Counted from the stretch's first letter, positions 26,182-35,046 are shown. The stretch: DNA of 50,456 nt from Panacagrimonas sp. (GCF_020697055.1 NZ_JAJFBP010000031.1:1-50456); one strand, 5' to 3'. Notes: generated from the letters alone by a model not told the origin. Made by a program: numbers and translations.

Positions 26182-26843
26182 ACGCTGTCCCTCAGGTACA
26201 GGTCGATGGCTTCGTCGATATTGTCGTAGTAGTGCACCTTGCGGTCCTTGACGTAGAGGCCGACTTCGCACCACTCCCGGAGGGTGCTCATGGCGTGACT
26301 GACGAGGATGATACTGGCCCGGTCGCGCTTGCAGCGGAATGCCTCATCCGCGCGCATCTTGAAGCGTTGATCGCCGGTGGAGGTGATCTCGTCCATCAGG
26401 TAGTAGTCGTAGTCGAACGCCATGCTCATCGCAAAGCCTAGTCGGGCGCGCATGCCGGACGAATACGTGCGCACCGGCTGGTCGAAGAAATCCTCGAGCT
26501 GGCTGAACCGGTGGATGAAGTCGAGCCGTTCCCGCATCGAAGGGCCATCGACGCCGCAGATTCGGCACGCGAACTTCGCGTTCTCGCGACCCGATAGCGC
26601 CTGCGCGACCCCGCCCTGCAGGCCCAAGGGCGGTGAGATACGACCTTCGGTCGTGATGCGTCCGCAATCCGGCCGGTCGATGCCGGCGAGCAGGCGCACC
26701 AGCGTGGTCTTTCCTGCGCCGTTTCGCCCCAGGATGCCGACGTTGGTCTTGGCCGGCAGCGTGAGCGACAGATTGTCGTACACGACGAACCGGGTTCCAT
26801 CCGGGCGCAAGTAGGACTTGCGGACGTTCTCGACACGGATCAT
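26178..26843 (-). CDS. kpsT: capsular polysaccharide ABC exporter ATP-binding protein
   Basis: Cytoplasmic ATPase of the KpsMT capsule exporter, 221 residues, standard length. Walker A is GRNGAGKT (39-46), the signature is YSSGM (127-131), Walker B is YYLMDE (147-152) and the switch His is in VSHAM. IRVENVRKSYLRPDGTRFVVY at the start and MRARLGFAMSMAFDYDYYLMDEITS are characteristic of KpsT/CtrD. ATG 26843 shares a base with the kpsM stop (TGATG) and its own stop overlaps kpsE, so kpsM-T-E-D are tightly coupled. Confidence 0.94.
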   Translation of the reverse strand: MIRVENVRKSYLRPDGTRFVVYDNLSLTLPAKTNVGILGRNGAGKTTLVRLLAGIDRPDCGRITTEGRISPPLGLQGGVAQALSGRENAKFACRICGVDGPSMRERLDFIHRFSQLEDFFDQPVRTYSSGMRARLGFAMSMAFDYDYYLMDEITSTGDQRFKMRADEAFRCKRDRASIILVSHAMSTLREWCEVGLYVKDRKVHYYDNIDEAIDLYLRDSV

Positions 26844-28033
26844 CAGCTCGTCAGCCTGAAAAGGTTGCGGCGATACAACGTCAAGGCCAGCGTCATGGCC
26901 ACAACGGTGCAAATGGACAGATAGCCCCAGCTGCAGGGCGTTTCGTACTGTTCGAGCATTGCGGCACGACCGAGTTCGAAGGCGTGCAACAGCGGGTTCC
27001 ACAGCAGGTAGGGGTGCAATTCGCGCGGCATCGCATCGAGCGTGAAGAACACACCGGAAATGAACAGCAAGACACGATCGACCGGGACCAGGAAGTTGCG
27101 CACGTCGTCATTGCGCGTCACGAAGACGTCGACGATCAGTCCGACGCTCATTGTGAAGAGGTAGAGCAGCGTCAGCATCGCGAGGTAGGCGGCGGGCTCC
27201 GCAAGGGAGATGGGCCGTCCGGACCAGTAGAAACCCGTGACGATGACGACCAATGCGATCGTCTGGATCACGAATGCCAGGGTGCACCGGATCAGGATGA
27301 TGTCGATCGGTTGGACCTGCCGATAGGTGTACATGCCGCGGTTCGCCTTCATCGCCCCCATGCACTGGTGATAGCCGTTGGCGAACATGAACCACGGCAG
27401 CACGCCCAGCAGGAAGAAGTACATCCCGTCGACACCATAGATCAGGCCGTCGCCACGTTTCCTCAGCACCACGTGGACGACCTGCAGCGCCATCACCAGG
27501 ATGATCGGCTGCGCTACGGCCCAGAAGTAGCCGAAGCGGTGGGCGCCGTACCGGTTGCGCACCTCGCGCAGGAAAAGCGCGCGGAGTACATCGCGCAGGA
27601 TGATCGGGCGAGGACGTCCCGGCAGCACGCCGAAATCGGGGATCAGAGCCGGGCCATCCGGCTTCACATCCAGCTTGCGATGCGGGACCGGTTCGAGCGA
27701 GAAGGTCGAAGGACCCCTCAGCAGCACCTTGCAAGGATTGCGCGTCCAGGCCACCTCGCAGCCCGGCACGCGCGCCTCGATCAGGTCGCCCTCCTGGACC
27801 TCCCCCTCTGGGAACTCGAACTCGAAGCCGCATCGGCCGGTCGGGTGCTCCAGGCGCAGGCGCAGATCGGGTCGCGGGGCATCCGCGACCGCCTGTCCCA
27901 CCACCGCGCCGTTGAGCAGGATCTCGACCGTCGGGGGCGGTTGCCCGGGCGCATAGGCCCAGCCGAGCAAGCGGCGCCCGCGAAATCCGCTGAGGGCGCC
28001 GCGCATCATTTCGGGGCTGGTTGGGGATGCCAT
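26843..28033 (-). CDS. kpsM: capsular polysaccharide ABC exporter permease with extra N-terminal domain
   Basis: Membrane subunit of the capsule exporter, 396 residues, whereas KpsM is usually about 260. The C-terminal part (from about residue 145) is the ABC-2 permease: ALFLREVRNRYGAHRFGYFWAVAQPIILVMALQVV, then helices near 204-222, 240-265, 275-305, 320-340 and 370-390. The extra 140 residues form a soluble beta-rich module beginning GALSGFRGRRLLGWAYAPG, with VEILLNGAVVGQAVADAPRPDLR and CGFEFEFPEG. I recognise the same sequence pattern (GWAxD...dgxxvgxxxAdxxRpDL...GFxxxxP) in glycosyltransferases and other carbohydrate proteins. It would face the cytoplasm and might bind the glycan or its modification. 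The gene starts 10 bases after the large glycosyltransferase. Confidence 0.9.
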   Translation of the reverse strand: MASPTSPEMMRGALSGFRGRRLLGWAYAPGQPPPTVEILLNGAVVGQAVADAPRPDLRLRLEHPTGRCGFEFEFPEGEVQEGDLIEARVPGCEVAWTRNPCKVLLRGPSTFSLEPVPHRKLDVKPDGPALIPDFGVLPGRPRPIILRDVLRALFLREVRNRYGAHRFGYFWAVAQPIILVMALQVVHVVLRKRGDGLIYGVDGMYFFLLGVLPWFMFANGYHQCMGAMKANRGMYTYRQVQPIDIILIRCTLAFVIQTIALVVIVTGFYWSGRPISLAEPAAYLAMLTLLYLFTMSVGLIVDVFVTRNDDVRNFLVPVDRVLLFISGVFFTLDAMPRELHPYLLWNPLLHAFELGRAAMLEQYETPCSWGYLSICTVVAMTLALTLYRRNLFRLTS

Positions 28034-28043
28034 CGTTCGATTG

Positions 28044-30695
28044 TCAGGCCGCCGCCTGGCTCGCGCCTACCCCGCGGAGGAAGAAGGCGTTGACCGCGAC
28101 GGGATCGGACATGGCCGACACCGGCAGCAGCTGGTCGTGGATTCCGGCGCGGCGCAGTCGTCGTGCGATCGCGCCCAGGTCGAAGGCAACGACCGGCACC
28201 AGGGCCTCGAGTGCGATCGACAGCGTGAAGCTGTAGGTCTCTGGCCAGCACGCCGGCAGCCACACCAGGTCCGCGTCCAGTTCGCGAAGGGTCTGGACGG
28301 CCTGCCGATCGTCGTAGCGGCCGGTGATGCGCACGCCCGCAGCGGCGAGCTGGCTATCGTCCGTGCTGTATCCCATCAGAACGTACTCCAGCGGCAGGTT
28401 CTGCTTGCGCGCCCGCAACGCGCACTGGCGCAGGATCTCGTAGCCCTTGTGCCGGCTGATGGCGCCCGGCACGACCACCCGAACGTGGCCTGGAACCCGC
28501 GCCGGGACCGCGCCAAGCCGCACCGGAGGCGGCATGCGTTCGGGATCTTCGTGGGGCCGCACGTCGACCGCCAAACCGGAGAAATAACGCCGCAACCGGT
28601 CGGCTACATCCTCGTCGGGCACGCGCACACATCGCGCTCGCCCCAGGAATTCTGCTCGCTGCGCGCGCCATTGGCCGATATCGGACACCGGGATGTCACC
28701 GCCATGTCGCCGGAGACAGCGATTACACCCGCCCATGTCCGGCTCACCGCAGTAGACACCCTGCGGGTCCGACAACGTGAGCCGCGGGCAGATGTTTTCG
28801 TAGTCGTGAACCACGACGTCCAAGGGCGCACCCAAGACGGAGGCGATCGCCGACACGTCGAGACTCGCCGACGGGGGATAGTCGACGAGACTGTGCACCT
28901 CGATATGGTCGACCCCGAGCTCCCGCAGAAGCGTCGCCACCTGCGCGGTGTCCGACAAGGACACGGGCGGCAGATTGGGAATCCCGCGCACAGCGGGGCT
29001 GGACAGCACCGCGTGACCGGGTCGCGTGGCGCTGGGCCGGAGGACGAAGGTGCCCCGCCCTTGCTCGCCGAGGCGGACGATTTCCGCCTTCATTTGCCGC
29101 TCGGTCCCACCGCCGCGGGCGTGACTTACCAACAGCGTGTTGTGCGCGCGCATCTGTCGGCGCAGGCGCTGCAAGTCCAGCGTGCGTCGCGCAGGGGCCA
29201 ACGGATCGAGCGCGCAGAAGCGCGCGATGTCGGCGTGGTAGGACGGATAGCGACGCGCGATCTCGGCCAGCGCCGTGTGCAGGCGCGCCGGCCGCTGGTC
29301 CTGGAATGAGGCCGATCCCAGGTGCCGGACGTAGACGTCGGCGGCGATGACGTTGCGCCACCCCCTGCGCATTGCGCGCTGGCACAGGTCGTTCTCTTCC
29401 CCGTACCCCATACCGAAACCCTGCTCGTCGAAGGTGCCGACATCCGACAGGCAGTCCCGTCGCAGATAGAGGCAGAACCCATGTCCTGTCGGCGCTTCGA
29501 CCTCGATGCACGCGTTGTAGACCTTCGCTAGCCCGTCGATTTCGGCAAATTCAATCTCGAGGGGGTAGTGATTGTCCTGCAGCGTGCGCGGATAGCTGCA
29601 GATCGTCGCGTTGTTCGAAAGCGGCGTGACGGTCCCTGTCCGTGGGTGGCGGTGCGCCGCCGCGTGCAGCCGGTCGAGCCAGTCACCGAAGACCTCAGCG
29701 TCGGAGTTGAGCAAGACCACGTCGCGGCCCGGGTTCAGGCCCATGCCGCGATTGGCGGTACGGACGAAACCCTGGTTGGTCACATTCGCGTGCAGCGCGA
29801 ATAGATTGCGCTCGGAAAGTCGATGCAGGTCCTCGACGAGTTCAGGGTCCGGACTGGCGTCGTCGATGACGTGCACGGCAAAAGGGATGCGAACCGGCGC
29901 GTCGAGCGTACTGAGGATGCAGCGGAGCGTTTCGGTCCGCCCCTTGTAGACCGGGATGACGACGTCGATCAGCGCATTGCTCGTGTCCGGGCGCGGTGCA
30001 GCCCTTGCCCAGTCGGCATCCGTCGGCAGCAAGGAGCGCAGCGGCACCAGTGGTTCCCCCGACTCCGTGTCGTGGTACGACGCAGTGGCAGCGGGCGACG
30101 GCTTCAGGCCCGCCGCCCTGCCCCACAGCAGCCAATGAACCAGCGGATTGGCGCGCGAGGCGACGACGTCGGGATTCATCCGCAGATAGAACGCAGAGTC
30201 GAATTGCGCACTGGGTGAGCGCCCCTCCTGCCCGCCATTTCGAAGGAAGTGCAGCAACGGATCGACGCCCGCAGCCACCACGTCCGGGTTGTGCCGCGCA
30301 TAGAAGTCGGGGTCGAACCATCGGCTGGGGGCGATCCCGCGAGCACGTCCGAACCACGCGTAGTGAAGAAGCGCATTGATGGCGATCGGCTCGCCAACCT
30401 TCTCGCGATACCACGCCGGATCGAACAGCGGCATGGGCGCCCTCCCTTCGAAATCGCCGGCCGCGACGTAATGCTCGATACCGGTCCATCCCGCGGCCCC
30501 GACATCGGGATTGTGTTGCGCGTAGAAATCGGCATCGAACATGCCGGTGCGCGCCACCAGCCACGCGATGACGGCGCGATACAGGCGACGGGGTAACGCT
30601 GCCACGACCCGGTGGCGGCCGAGCGGCGAGCGCACGAACCCGTTGCGAAGGAGGGCGAGGACGCCGACCAAGCCTCTCTTGAAAAAAGAACTCAT
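28044..30695 (-). CDS. multidomain glycosyltransferase: repeat module + GT2 + GT4-like
   Basis: An 883-residue protein, first gene of the capsule export operon. Residues about 53-200 hold three to four copies of a repeat (FDADFYAQHNPDVGAAGW..; FDPDFYARHNPDVVAAGVDPLLHFL; FDSAFYLRMNPDVVASRANPLVHWL), a module often found ahead of capsule glycosyltransferases. Residues 243-490 are a GT2 domain (IDVVIPVYKGRTETLRCILSTL, VVLLNSDAEVFGDWLDRL, GYGEENDLCQRAMRRGW). Residues about 510-870 are a GT-B domain with a Cys cluster (YCGEPDMGGCNRCLRR), a nucleotide-binding VVVPGAISRHKGYEIL and SFTLSIALEALVPVVAFD (the usual E-x7-E region). Two activities in one chain suggest addition of two different sugars, or a polymerising pair. 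The intergenic region upstream (30696-30956) should carry the operon promoter, but I could not assign boxes. Confidence 0.88.
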   Translation of the reverse strand: MSSFFKRGLVGVLALLRNGFVRSPLGRHRVVAALPRRLYRAVIAWLVARTGMFDADFYAQHNPDVGAAGWTGIEHYVAAGDFEGRAPMPLFDPAWYREKVGEPIAINALLHYAWFGRARGIAPSRWFDPDFYARHNPDVVAAGVDPLLHFLRNGGQEGRSPSAQFDSAFYLRMNPDVVASRANPLVHWLLWGRAAGLKPSPAATASYHDTESGEPLVPLRSLLPTDADWARAAPRPDTSNALIDVVIPVYKGRTETLRCILSTLDAPVRIPFAVHVIDDASPDPELVEDLHRLSERNLFALHANVTNQGFVRTANRGMGLNPGRDVVLLNSDAEVFGDWLDRLHAAAHRHPRTGTVTPLSNNATICSYPRTLQDNHYPLEIEFAEIDGLAKVYNACIEVEAPTGHGFCLYLRRDCLSDVGTFDEQGFGMGYGEENDLCQRAMRRGWRNVIAADVYVRHLGSASFQDQRPARLHTALAEIARRYPSYHADIARFCALDPLAPARRTLDLQRLRRQMRAHNTLLVSHARGGGTERQMKAEIVRLGEQGRGTFVLRPSATRPGHAVLSSPAVRGIPNLPPVSLSDTAQVATLLRELGVDHIEVHSLVDYPPSASLDVSAIASVLGAPLDVVVHDYENICPRLTLSDPQGVYCGEPDMGGCNRCLRRHGGDIPVSDIGQWRAQRAEFLGRARCVRVPDEDVADRLRRYFSGLAVDVRPHEDPERMPPPVRLGAVPARVPGHVRVVVPGAISRHKGYEILRQCALRARKQNLPLEYVLMGYSTDDSQLAAAGVRITGRYDDRQAVQTLRELDADLVWLPACWPETYSFTLSIALEALVPVVAFDLGAIARRLRRAGIHDQLLPVSAMSDPVAVNAFFLRGVGASQAAA

Positions 30696-30956
30696 CTGAG
30701 CTTCATCGCATCAACCAGAGGCGAACCACCCGCCAATCTCCATGCGGCGTTGCCGCTCCGATTACAACGGGCCAGCGCGTGCCGAGGTCCACCGAACTTT
30801 CCAGACTTCATAAGGCCCCATGGCAGCGACATCCGTCTCGGAGCTTTCGACCGCGAAACCGCGGATCGCGGGTCGATCCTCACCAGCTGGCGGCATGCGG
30901 GCCCGAGCATTCGGCTCCCAGGGCATGACAGTGATCAACCACTCATGGACCGTTGA

Positions 30957-32480
30957 TCAATGATTGAAATACAAAGCTTCCACCTTTTGTCGTTTCGACC
31001 AGTGCAACTCTCCCTTGTTATAACCCATCGACACCCGACACATCCAAATTTCCCAGACTTCTTGATACGGAAGAATCCGTCCGAGTCGTTCGCCGCTCGT
31101 GGGCGCGGCTACTTGATTGAACAGACCCCCGCCTGTGAGCGAATAAACACTTCCCTGCTTGCGCATTTCGACAGAACGCAGTGCCAGCTCCAGCACCTCG
31201 CGAATGAATGCATGCCCAGGGACGGCCGCGAAGAATCCGTTACAGATGTGCCCGGTTTGATCTGGACGTGAAGGAACCGGCGGATGCTCGCAGAGGACCA
31301 AGGACTCCCCAGCCATGGCTGTTTCGACGAAGTTCTGCCTGGGTCGGTTCTTTACGTCGCACCACACACCGCCCTTGGCCAGCACGATCGCCAACCGCAC
31401 GATATCCGCGCGCATTGCGCCCAGCCTGCAAGAAGTGACGGCGTCCCTGACCCTGTTGCGCAATTTTTCATCTTCGATCAGCTGGACACATTCATTCCAA
31501 AGCCAGCATTTGACGTCGAAGTCCGGGACAGTCCGCCTCCATACTTCGATTTGCGCACCAACTTCTTCCGGAATGACGACGTCCGCGGGATCAGTGCCTT
31601 CGCCGAGCCATGCGAAGTGAATGCTGCGCGGAATGACCATCTGCGCCGATATTTCCCGCGAGATCCGGGCCTCTGCCGACGGCGACTTGGCAACGTCGGA
31701 GAATGTGATCCGGTGATCCTGCAACTGCACGGGGCACGCCGCCAACCATTTTCTCAGTTCGGCCTTGGTAGTCGGATCGTAACTCCCGAAGAGCCTCTGA
31801 ATCGTCGCGACCGAAAGAGGACTGCTTGTGTTCACCTTCTTCGGATCTTGGGTATGGGAAGCATCGAAATCCCCATCCGATATCAGCCCGGCGCTGCGAA
31901 GCTTCTCCGGAGTCAATGCGCCCTCAATGGTCACCACCCTGATCGGCAATGTGAGCGCGCTGCGCAATCGTTGTATCAGGACCTCGGGGCGGAACGAGCG
32001 GATCTCCACACGGTCCAAGAATTCATCGAAAGTGAAGGTGTATTTGGCATATCTAAGGCCGTCCCTGTAGATCGAGTACAGGAAGGACACCGGCTCGCGC
32101 ACAGTGATGACAACTTCCGCGTCAAAATTCCCGAAAACGTGAGAAATGAGTTCTCCCTGGCGTTCCAGCGTTGGATAAAGCGTTCTGACGCCAGCGATAT
32201 GGTCCGACCACGGTGTGGCACCGATCAACGTTTCGTCGGATAGGAAAAGACGGCTTTTCTCTCCAATTGCTTCTCTGAACAACGCGGCCGATTCGCGCAC
32301 TCTCGAGCGTTGTACGCGCATCCCATTTCTCGATCGAAGCAACTGCCCCTTGAGCGTTTTGAACGAAGGATCCTTGGGCCCGATGTAAGCAGCGTTGCTC
32401 ACAAGCGCTAGCTGACGGTAAATCGCCTGCACATAGGACGTCCCGGTCTTGTGTAGGCCCAGGTGTAGAGTTGCCTTCAT
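30957..32480 (-). CDS. sulfotransferase-like domain fused to GT32-like glycosyltransferase domain
   Basis: A 507-residue, two-domain protein. The N-terminal domain (about 1-260) begins ATLHLGLHKTGTSYVQAIYRQL, a sulfotransferase-type P-loop, with VVITVREPVSFLYSIYRDG as the 3'-phosphate-binding element. The C-terminal domain (from about 283) reads IPRSIHFAWLGEG, IEVWRRTVPDFDVKCWLWNE, CRLGAMRADIVRLAIVLAKGGVWCDV, the pattern of GT32/DXD sugar transferases; the metal motif is Asp375-Val-Lys377 instead of DxD. ATG 32480 was chosen because a ribosome site (GGAGGG) lies just upstream. The DNA is visibly less GC-rich than that of neighbouring core genes. It lies 66 bases after the alginate-lyase-like gene on the same strand and is probably co-transcribed. 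Confidence 0.8.
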   Translation of the reverse strand: MKATLHLGLHKTGTSYVQAIYRQLALVSNAAYIGPKDPSFKTLKGQLLRSRNGMRVQRSRVRESAALFREAIGEKSRLFLSDETLIGATPWSDHIAGVRTLYPTLERQGELISHVFGNFDAEVVITVREPVSFLYSIYRDGLRYAKYTFTFDEFLDRVEIRSFRPEVLIQRLRSALTLPIRVVTIEGALTPEKLRSAGLISDGDFDASHTQDPKKVNTSSPLSVATIQRLFGSYDPTTKAELRKWLAACPVQLQDHRITFSDVAKSPSAEARISREISAQMVIPRSIHFAWLGEGTDPADVVIPEEVGAQIEVWRRTVPDFDVKCWLWNECVQLIEDEKLRNRVRDAVTSCRLGAMRADIVRLAIVLAKGGVWCDVKNRPRQNFVETAMAGESLVLCEHPPVPSRPDQTGHICNGFFAAVPGHAFIREVLELALRSVEMRKQGSVYSLTGGGLFNQVAAPTSGERLGRILPYQEVWEIWMCRVSMGYNKGELHWSKRQKVEALYFNH

Positions 32481-32546
32481 GTCCGCATTTCCCTCCGACT
32501 TGCTCCCCGGCGGGGGCACTGCATCCCGGCCCAGACGTCGCCAGAT

Positions 32547-33569
32547 CTAGCCGGGCGCCGCCAGAACTCGCCCGAACTCGCGCCAGTCCCCTCCACCGGC
32601 GGGATTTACCATGGGAACCTTGCCGCGGACGCACCGAGCCAGCGATTGTCGCCAGAGATCCGGGGTCAGCACCTGGACCGGCGCGAAGGTCGCCAGAGAC
32701 ACATCTTGTTGAGACGCGACTTTTGCTCTGGAAGACATCATCGACGGATCGCAGAACGACTCCGATAACGTCTCGGCAAGACGCGAGATCCGATCCTCTC
32801 CGCCGACGGTTTTCTTCTCTGACAGGCGTTCCATTAGCGCCTTGAGGGTGACCACGCCGGAAAGATAAGCCGCGTGATACAGCCGGGCCCTGCTGCCGCG
32901 CGTCAACTCCGCGGCGACGAACCCTTCGTTGCTGATCGCCTCGAGAGCCAGCGCCAGAGTTTGTGCGCCGTATGCCTCCAGCATCGGATCCGCCAAGAGC
33001 AGGGCGGAGCTGGCGGCCGCGATTCCCGACGCCACTCGCAGGTTGTCGATCCGTTTACGCCCACGAAAATCAGTCACAACTGCCCGCGTAACCTCTTGGG
33101 ACCAGTTCTGGACGATATCCGCGCGCATACCCTGATGGGCTGCCTTGAGCAGAACCACGTTGATCCCTTGTGCGTAGCGCAGGCGATTTCGCTTCCCTGC
33201 GAAATTGGCCGGCTGTCCCAGCAAGGCATCGGCGGCGGCCCACACCTTCAACTGGCCAAAGCTGCACTCCATGCGGTCAGTCGCCCTATGATCCATCGCA
33301 TCCGCCGAATAGGACACCAGTTGGCGTATCGACCTGGTCAATTCAAAGGTCGCGCTCCTATTTTCCACGTCCACTTCGCTTCCCGCCTCGTCCGAGTAAT
33401 GACTCAGCGCCTCTACGGTGCGAACCGGATCGAATGTCGGGCATTCTTTCGCCCATAGGACGACGGGTAGCAGACCCGCCGTGACGGCCATCACCAGTGC
33501 AATGGTCCGGAATGAAGGACCCATCACTGTGGGCGTGGCGCCACCCCTGGTAGACGAGACAAAGTTCAT
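32547..33569 (-). CDS. exported alginate lyase-like (PL5 fold) protein with altered active site
   Basis: A 340-residue protein with a signal peptide or N-terminal anchor (TIALVMAVTAGLLPVVLWA, 22-40; mature start KECPTFDP). The body resembles polysaccharide lyase family 5: CSFGQLKVWAAADALLG (C-x-W-A), RNRLRYAQGINVVLL, IVQNWSQEVTRAVV, and especially NEGFVAAELTRGSRARLYHAAYLSGVVTLKAL, which matches the EGFLPxELxRxxRALxYHxYAL region of AlgL. The family's NNH motif reads D175-N176-L177 here, so the usual catalytic His is missing, while Tyr231-His232 and the Arg before them are kept. It may be a divergent lyase or a binding protein for a uronic-acid-containing glycan in the periplasm. The start has a good AGGAGA ribosome site. 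Confidence 0.62.
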   Translation of the reverse strand: MNFVSSTRGGATPTVMGPSFRTIALVMAVTAGLLPVVLWAKECPTFDPVRTVEALSHYSDEAGSEVDVENRSATFELTRSIRQLVSYSADAMDHRATDRMECSFGQLKVWAAADALLGQPANFAGKRNRLRYAQGINVVLLKAAHQGMRADIVQNWSQEVTRAVVTDFRGRKRIDNLRVASGIAAASSALLLADPMLEAYGAQTLALALEAISNEGFVAAELTRGSRARLYHAAYLSGVVTLKALMERLSEKKTVGGEDRISRLAETLSESFCDPSMMSSRAKVASQQDVSLATFAPVQVLTPDLWRQSLARCVRGKVPMVNPAGGGDWREFGRVLAAPG

Positions 33570-33797
33570 GGTGAATGTTCTCCTACACCGTCGGCCGATC
33601 CGGACAGGCGCCACCATTATGGAACCTCGGTCTACAGCCGCATCCACTTGTATGGCCTCGGAAGTCAGCCTACCGCTGGGGGCCCGGGAAATCCGTCGAG
33701 AACGGCCCCTGACGTCGTCACCGATCCTGCCAGAGAACGACGTCGTCAACGCCGCGCAACTTCCTGGCCCCTTGATGCACCTATTTTTCCTCGTCGA

Positions 33798-34817
33798 ATG
33801 AAACGAATCATTCTTCACATCGGTTCGCCGAAAACCGGCACGACCACGATTCAACGCTCGCTATTTCGATCCCGAGAGCAGCCACACGGGTTCACGTACC
33901 CTGACCTCAACACGGGCCAGAACAAGCTGACGGCCCATCACCACCTGCTGCTGCTCCTTAAGGCTCACGACGAGCTTCCTCGCCGCATGCGGTACCTCTT
34001 CACTGGCTCGCGGTATTCCCGAACAGTCGAGGACACAAAGGCGAAGCTCAGAGAAGAGCTGCAGAATGCCGACAACATCGTCCTTTCATCGGAGTATCTG
34101 TTTTCGATGAGGGACCGTCACATCGCCGCTTTGAAGGACATTCTGACGGAGTGCGGCGTGGACGAGATCCTGATATGTCTCTATGTGCGCGAGCCGGCCG
34201 CCTACTACGCATCGATTGTCCAGGAAGCATGCAAGGGAACAGGTCCGTTTCCCCAGCCCGACTCGTTTCGTTACCCGATCAAGGACGTGATCGAGCGCTG
34301 GTCCGCGCACTTCGACGGGCAGGTTGCTGTCCGAGGATTCCATAGGGATCTTCTCGCGAACGGCGATGTCTTCACGGATTTCGTCACCTTTTCCAGCCAG
34401 CATTTCGGTGTGACGAAGCCTGCGATCGAACCGCTGTCCGAGAACCAATCGATCAGCATCGAGGCGCTCATGCTGCTGGACAGGTACAGGGCCCGTTTCC
34501 ATCCGACCCAAGCGAGCACCGTCACGCGCGACATCGACGTTTTGGTGGGTCATCTCCAGAAGCTGGGCGCAGCTTCGTATACAAAGGTCGCATTGAAGCC
34601 GAACGTCAGTGACCTCATCTATGCAAATCACGAGCCTGCGCTTACGTGGCTGAAAGATCGATTCGGCATCGATTTCACGCGTTCCCAGGTGCGCGCTCCG
34701 GACCCGTTGAAGACACCGTTGGACATGGAGGATATCTTTGTCACTTCGACACAATCGGAGCCCAGTTCATTGGTGCTCGACCTGGTGCACAGACTGGTCG
34801 CAGAGGCACGTGGATGA
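33798..34817 (+). CDS. sulfotransferase-like protein
   Basis: A 339-residue protein with a P-loop at the very start (MKRIILHIGSPKTGTTTIQRSLF), IVLSSEYLFS, and a likely 3'-phosphate-binding segment (LICLYVREPAAYYASIVQEA), as in bacterial polysaccharide sulfotransferases. It is divergent from the alginate-lyase-like gene across 228 bases that probably hold both promoters, and its stop shares a base with the start of the following short frame (TGATG). It is the third sulfotransferase-type domain in the locus. The acceptor is unknown. Confidence 0.8.
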   Translation: MKRIILHIGSPKTGTTTIQRSLFRSREQPHGFTYPDLNTGQNKLTAHHHLLLLLKAHDELPRRMRYLFTGSRYSRTVEDTKAKLREELQNADNIVLSSEYLFSMRDRHIAALKDILTECGVDEILICLYVREPAAYYASIVQEACKGTGPFPQPDSFRYPIKDVIERWSAHFDGQVAVRGFHRDLLANGDVFTDFVTFSSQHFGVTKPAIEPLSENQSISIEALMLLDRYRARFHPTQASTVTRDIDVLVGHLQKLGAASYTKVALKPNVSDLIYANHEPALTWLKDRFGIDFTRSQVRAPDPLKTPLDMEDIFVTSTQSEPSSLVLDLVHRLVAEARG

Positions 34818-35046
34818 TGCGTACGTTTCCACTCGGGCTGTTACCTCGAAGGAAGGATCGAATGAGCGGTGCGACACTCGATCAATGGAGAGCTGAGCCC
34901 GATCTCCATTCCTTCATCGCTGGCGTCTGGACTTGCTCGGGGAGCGCAACACCCTCGTCTTCAGAAAGCTCGACTTAGACGCAAAACACTTCTTTATCGA
35001 AGCCACGTTGGCTCAACGCGGCCAGGCCGCAGCACCCCCTACATGA
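34817..35046 (+). pseudogene. small frameshifted gene between sulfotransferase and PP-loop enzyme
   Basis: A reading frame starts at ATG 34817 (coupled to the sulfotransferase stop, TGATG), with a second ATG at 34862 behind an AAGGA ribosome site. It reads MSGATLDQWRAEPDLHS and then changes, at about 34908-34912, to a second frame, FLHRWRLDLLGERNTLVFRKLD followed by LDAKHFFIEATLAQRG, that ends TGA at 35044-35046, overlapping the ATG of the next gene (ATGA). Coupling at both ends and protein-like composition suggest one real gene of about 76 codons with a one-base deletion near CCATTCC. I do not recognise the product. It could also be a sequencing error. Confidence 0.45.

Noticed and set aside
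34869..35042. N-terminal extension of the QueC-like protein back to 34869.
   Set aside because: The extension is Ser/Arg-rich and unlike the protein; ATG 35043 fits the ATGA overlap with the upstream short frame better.
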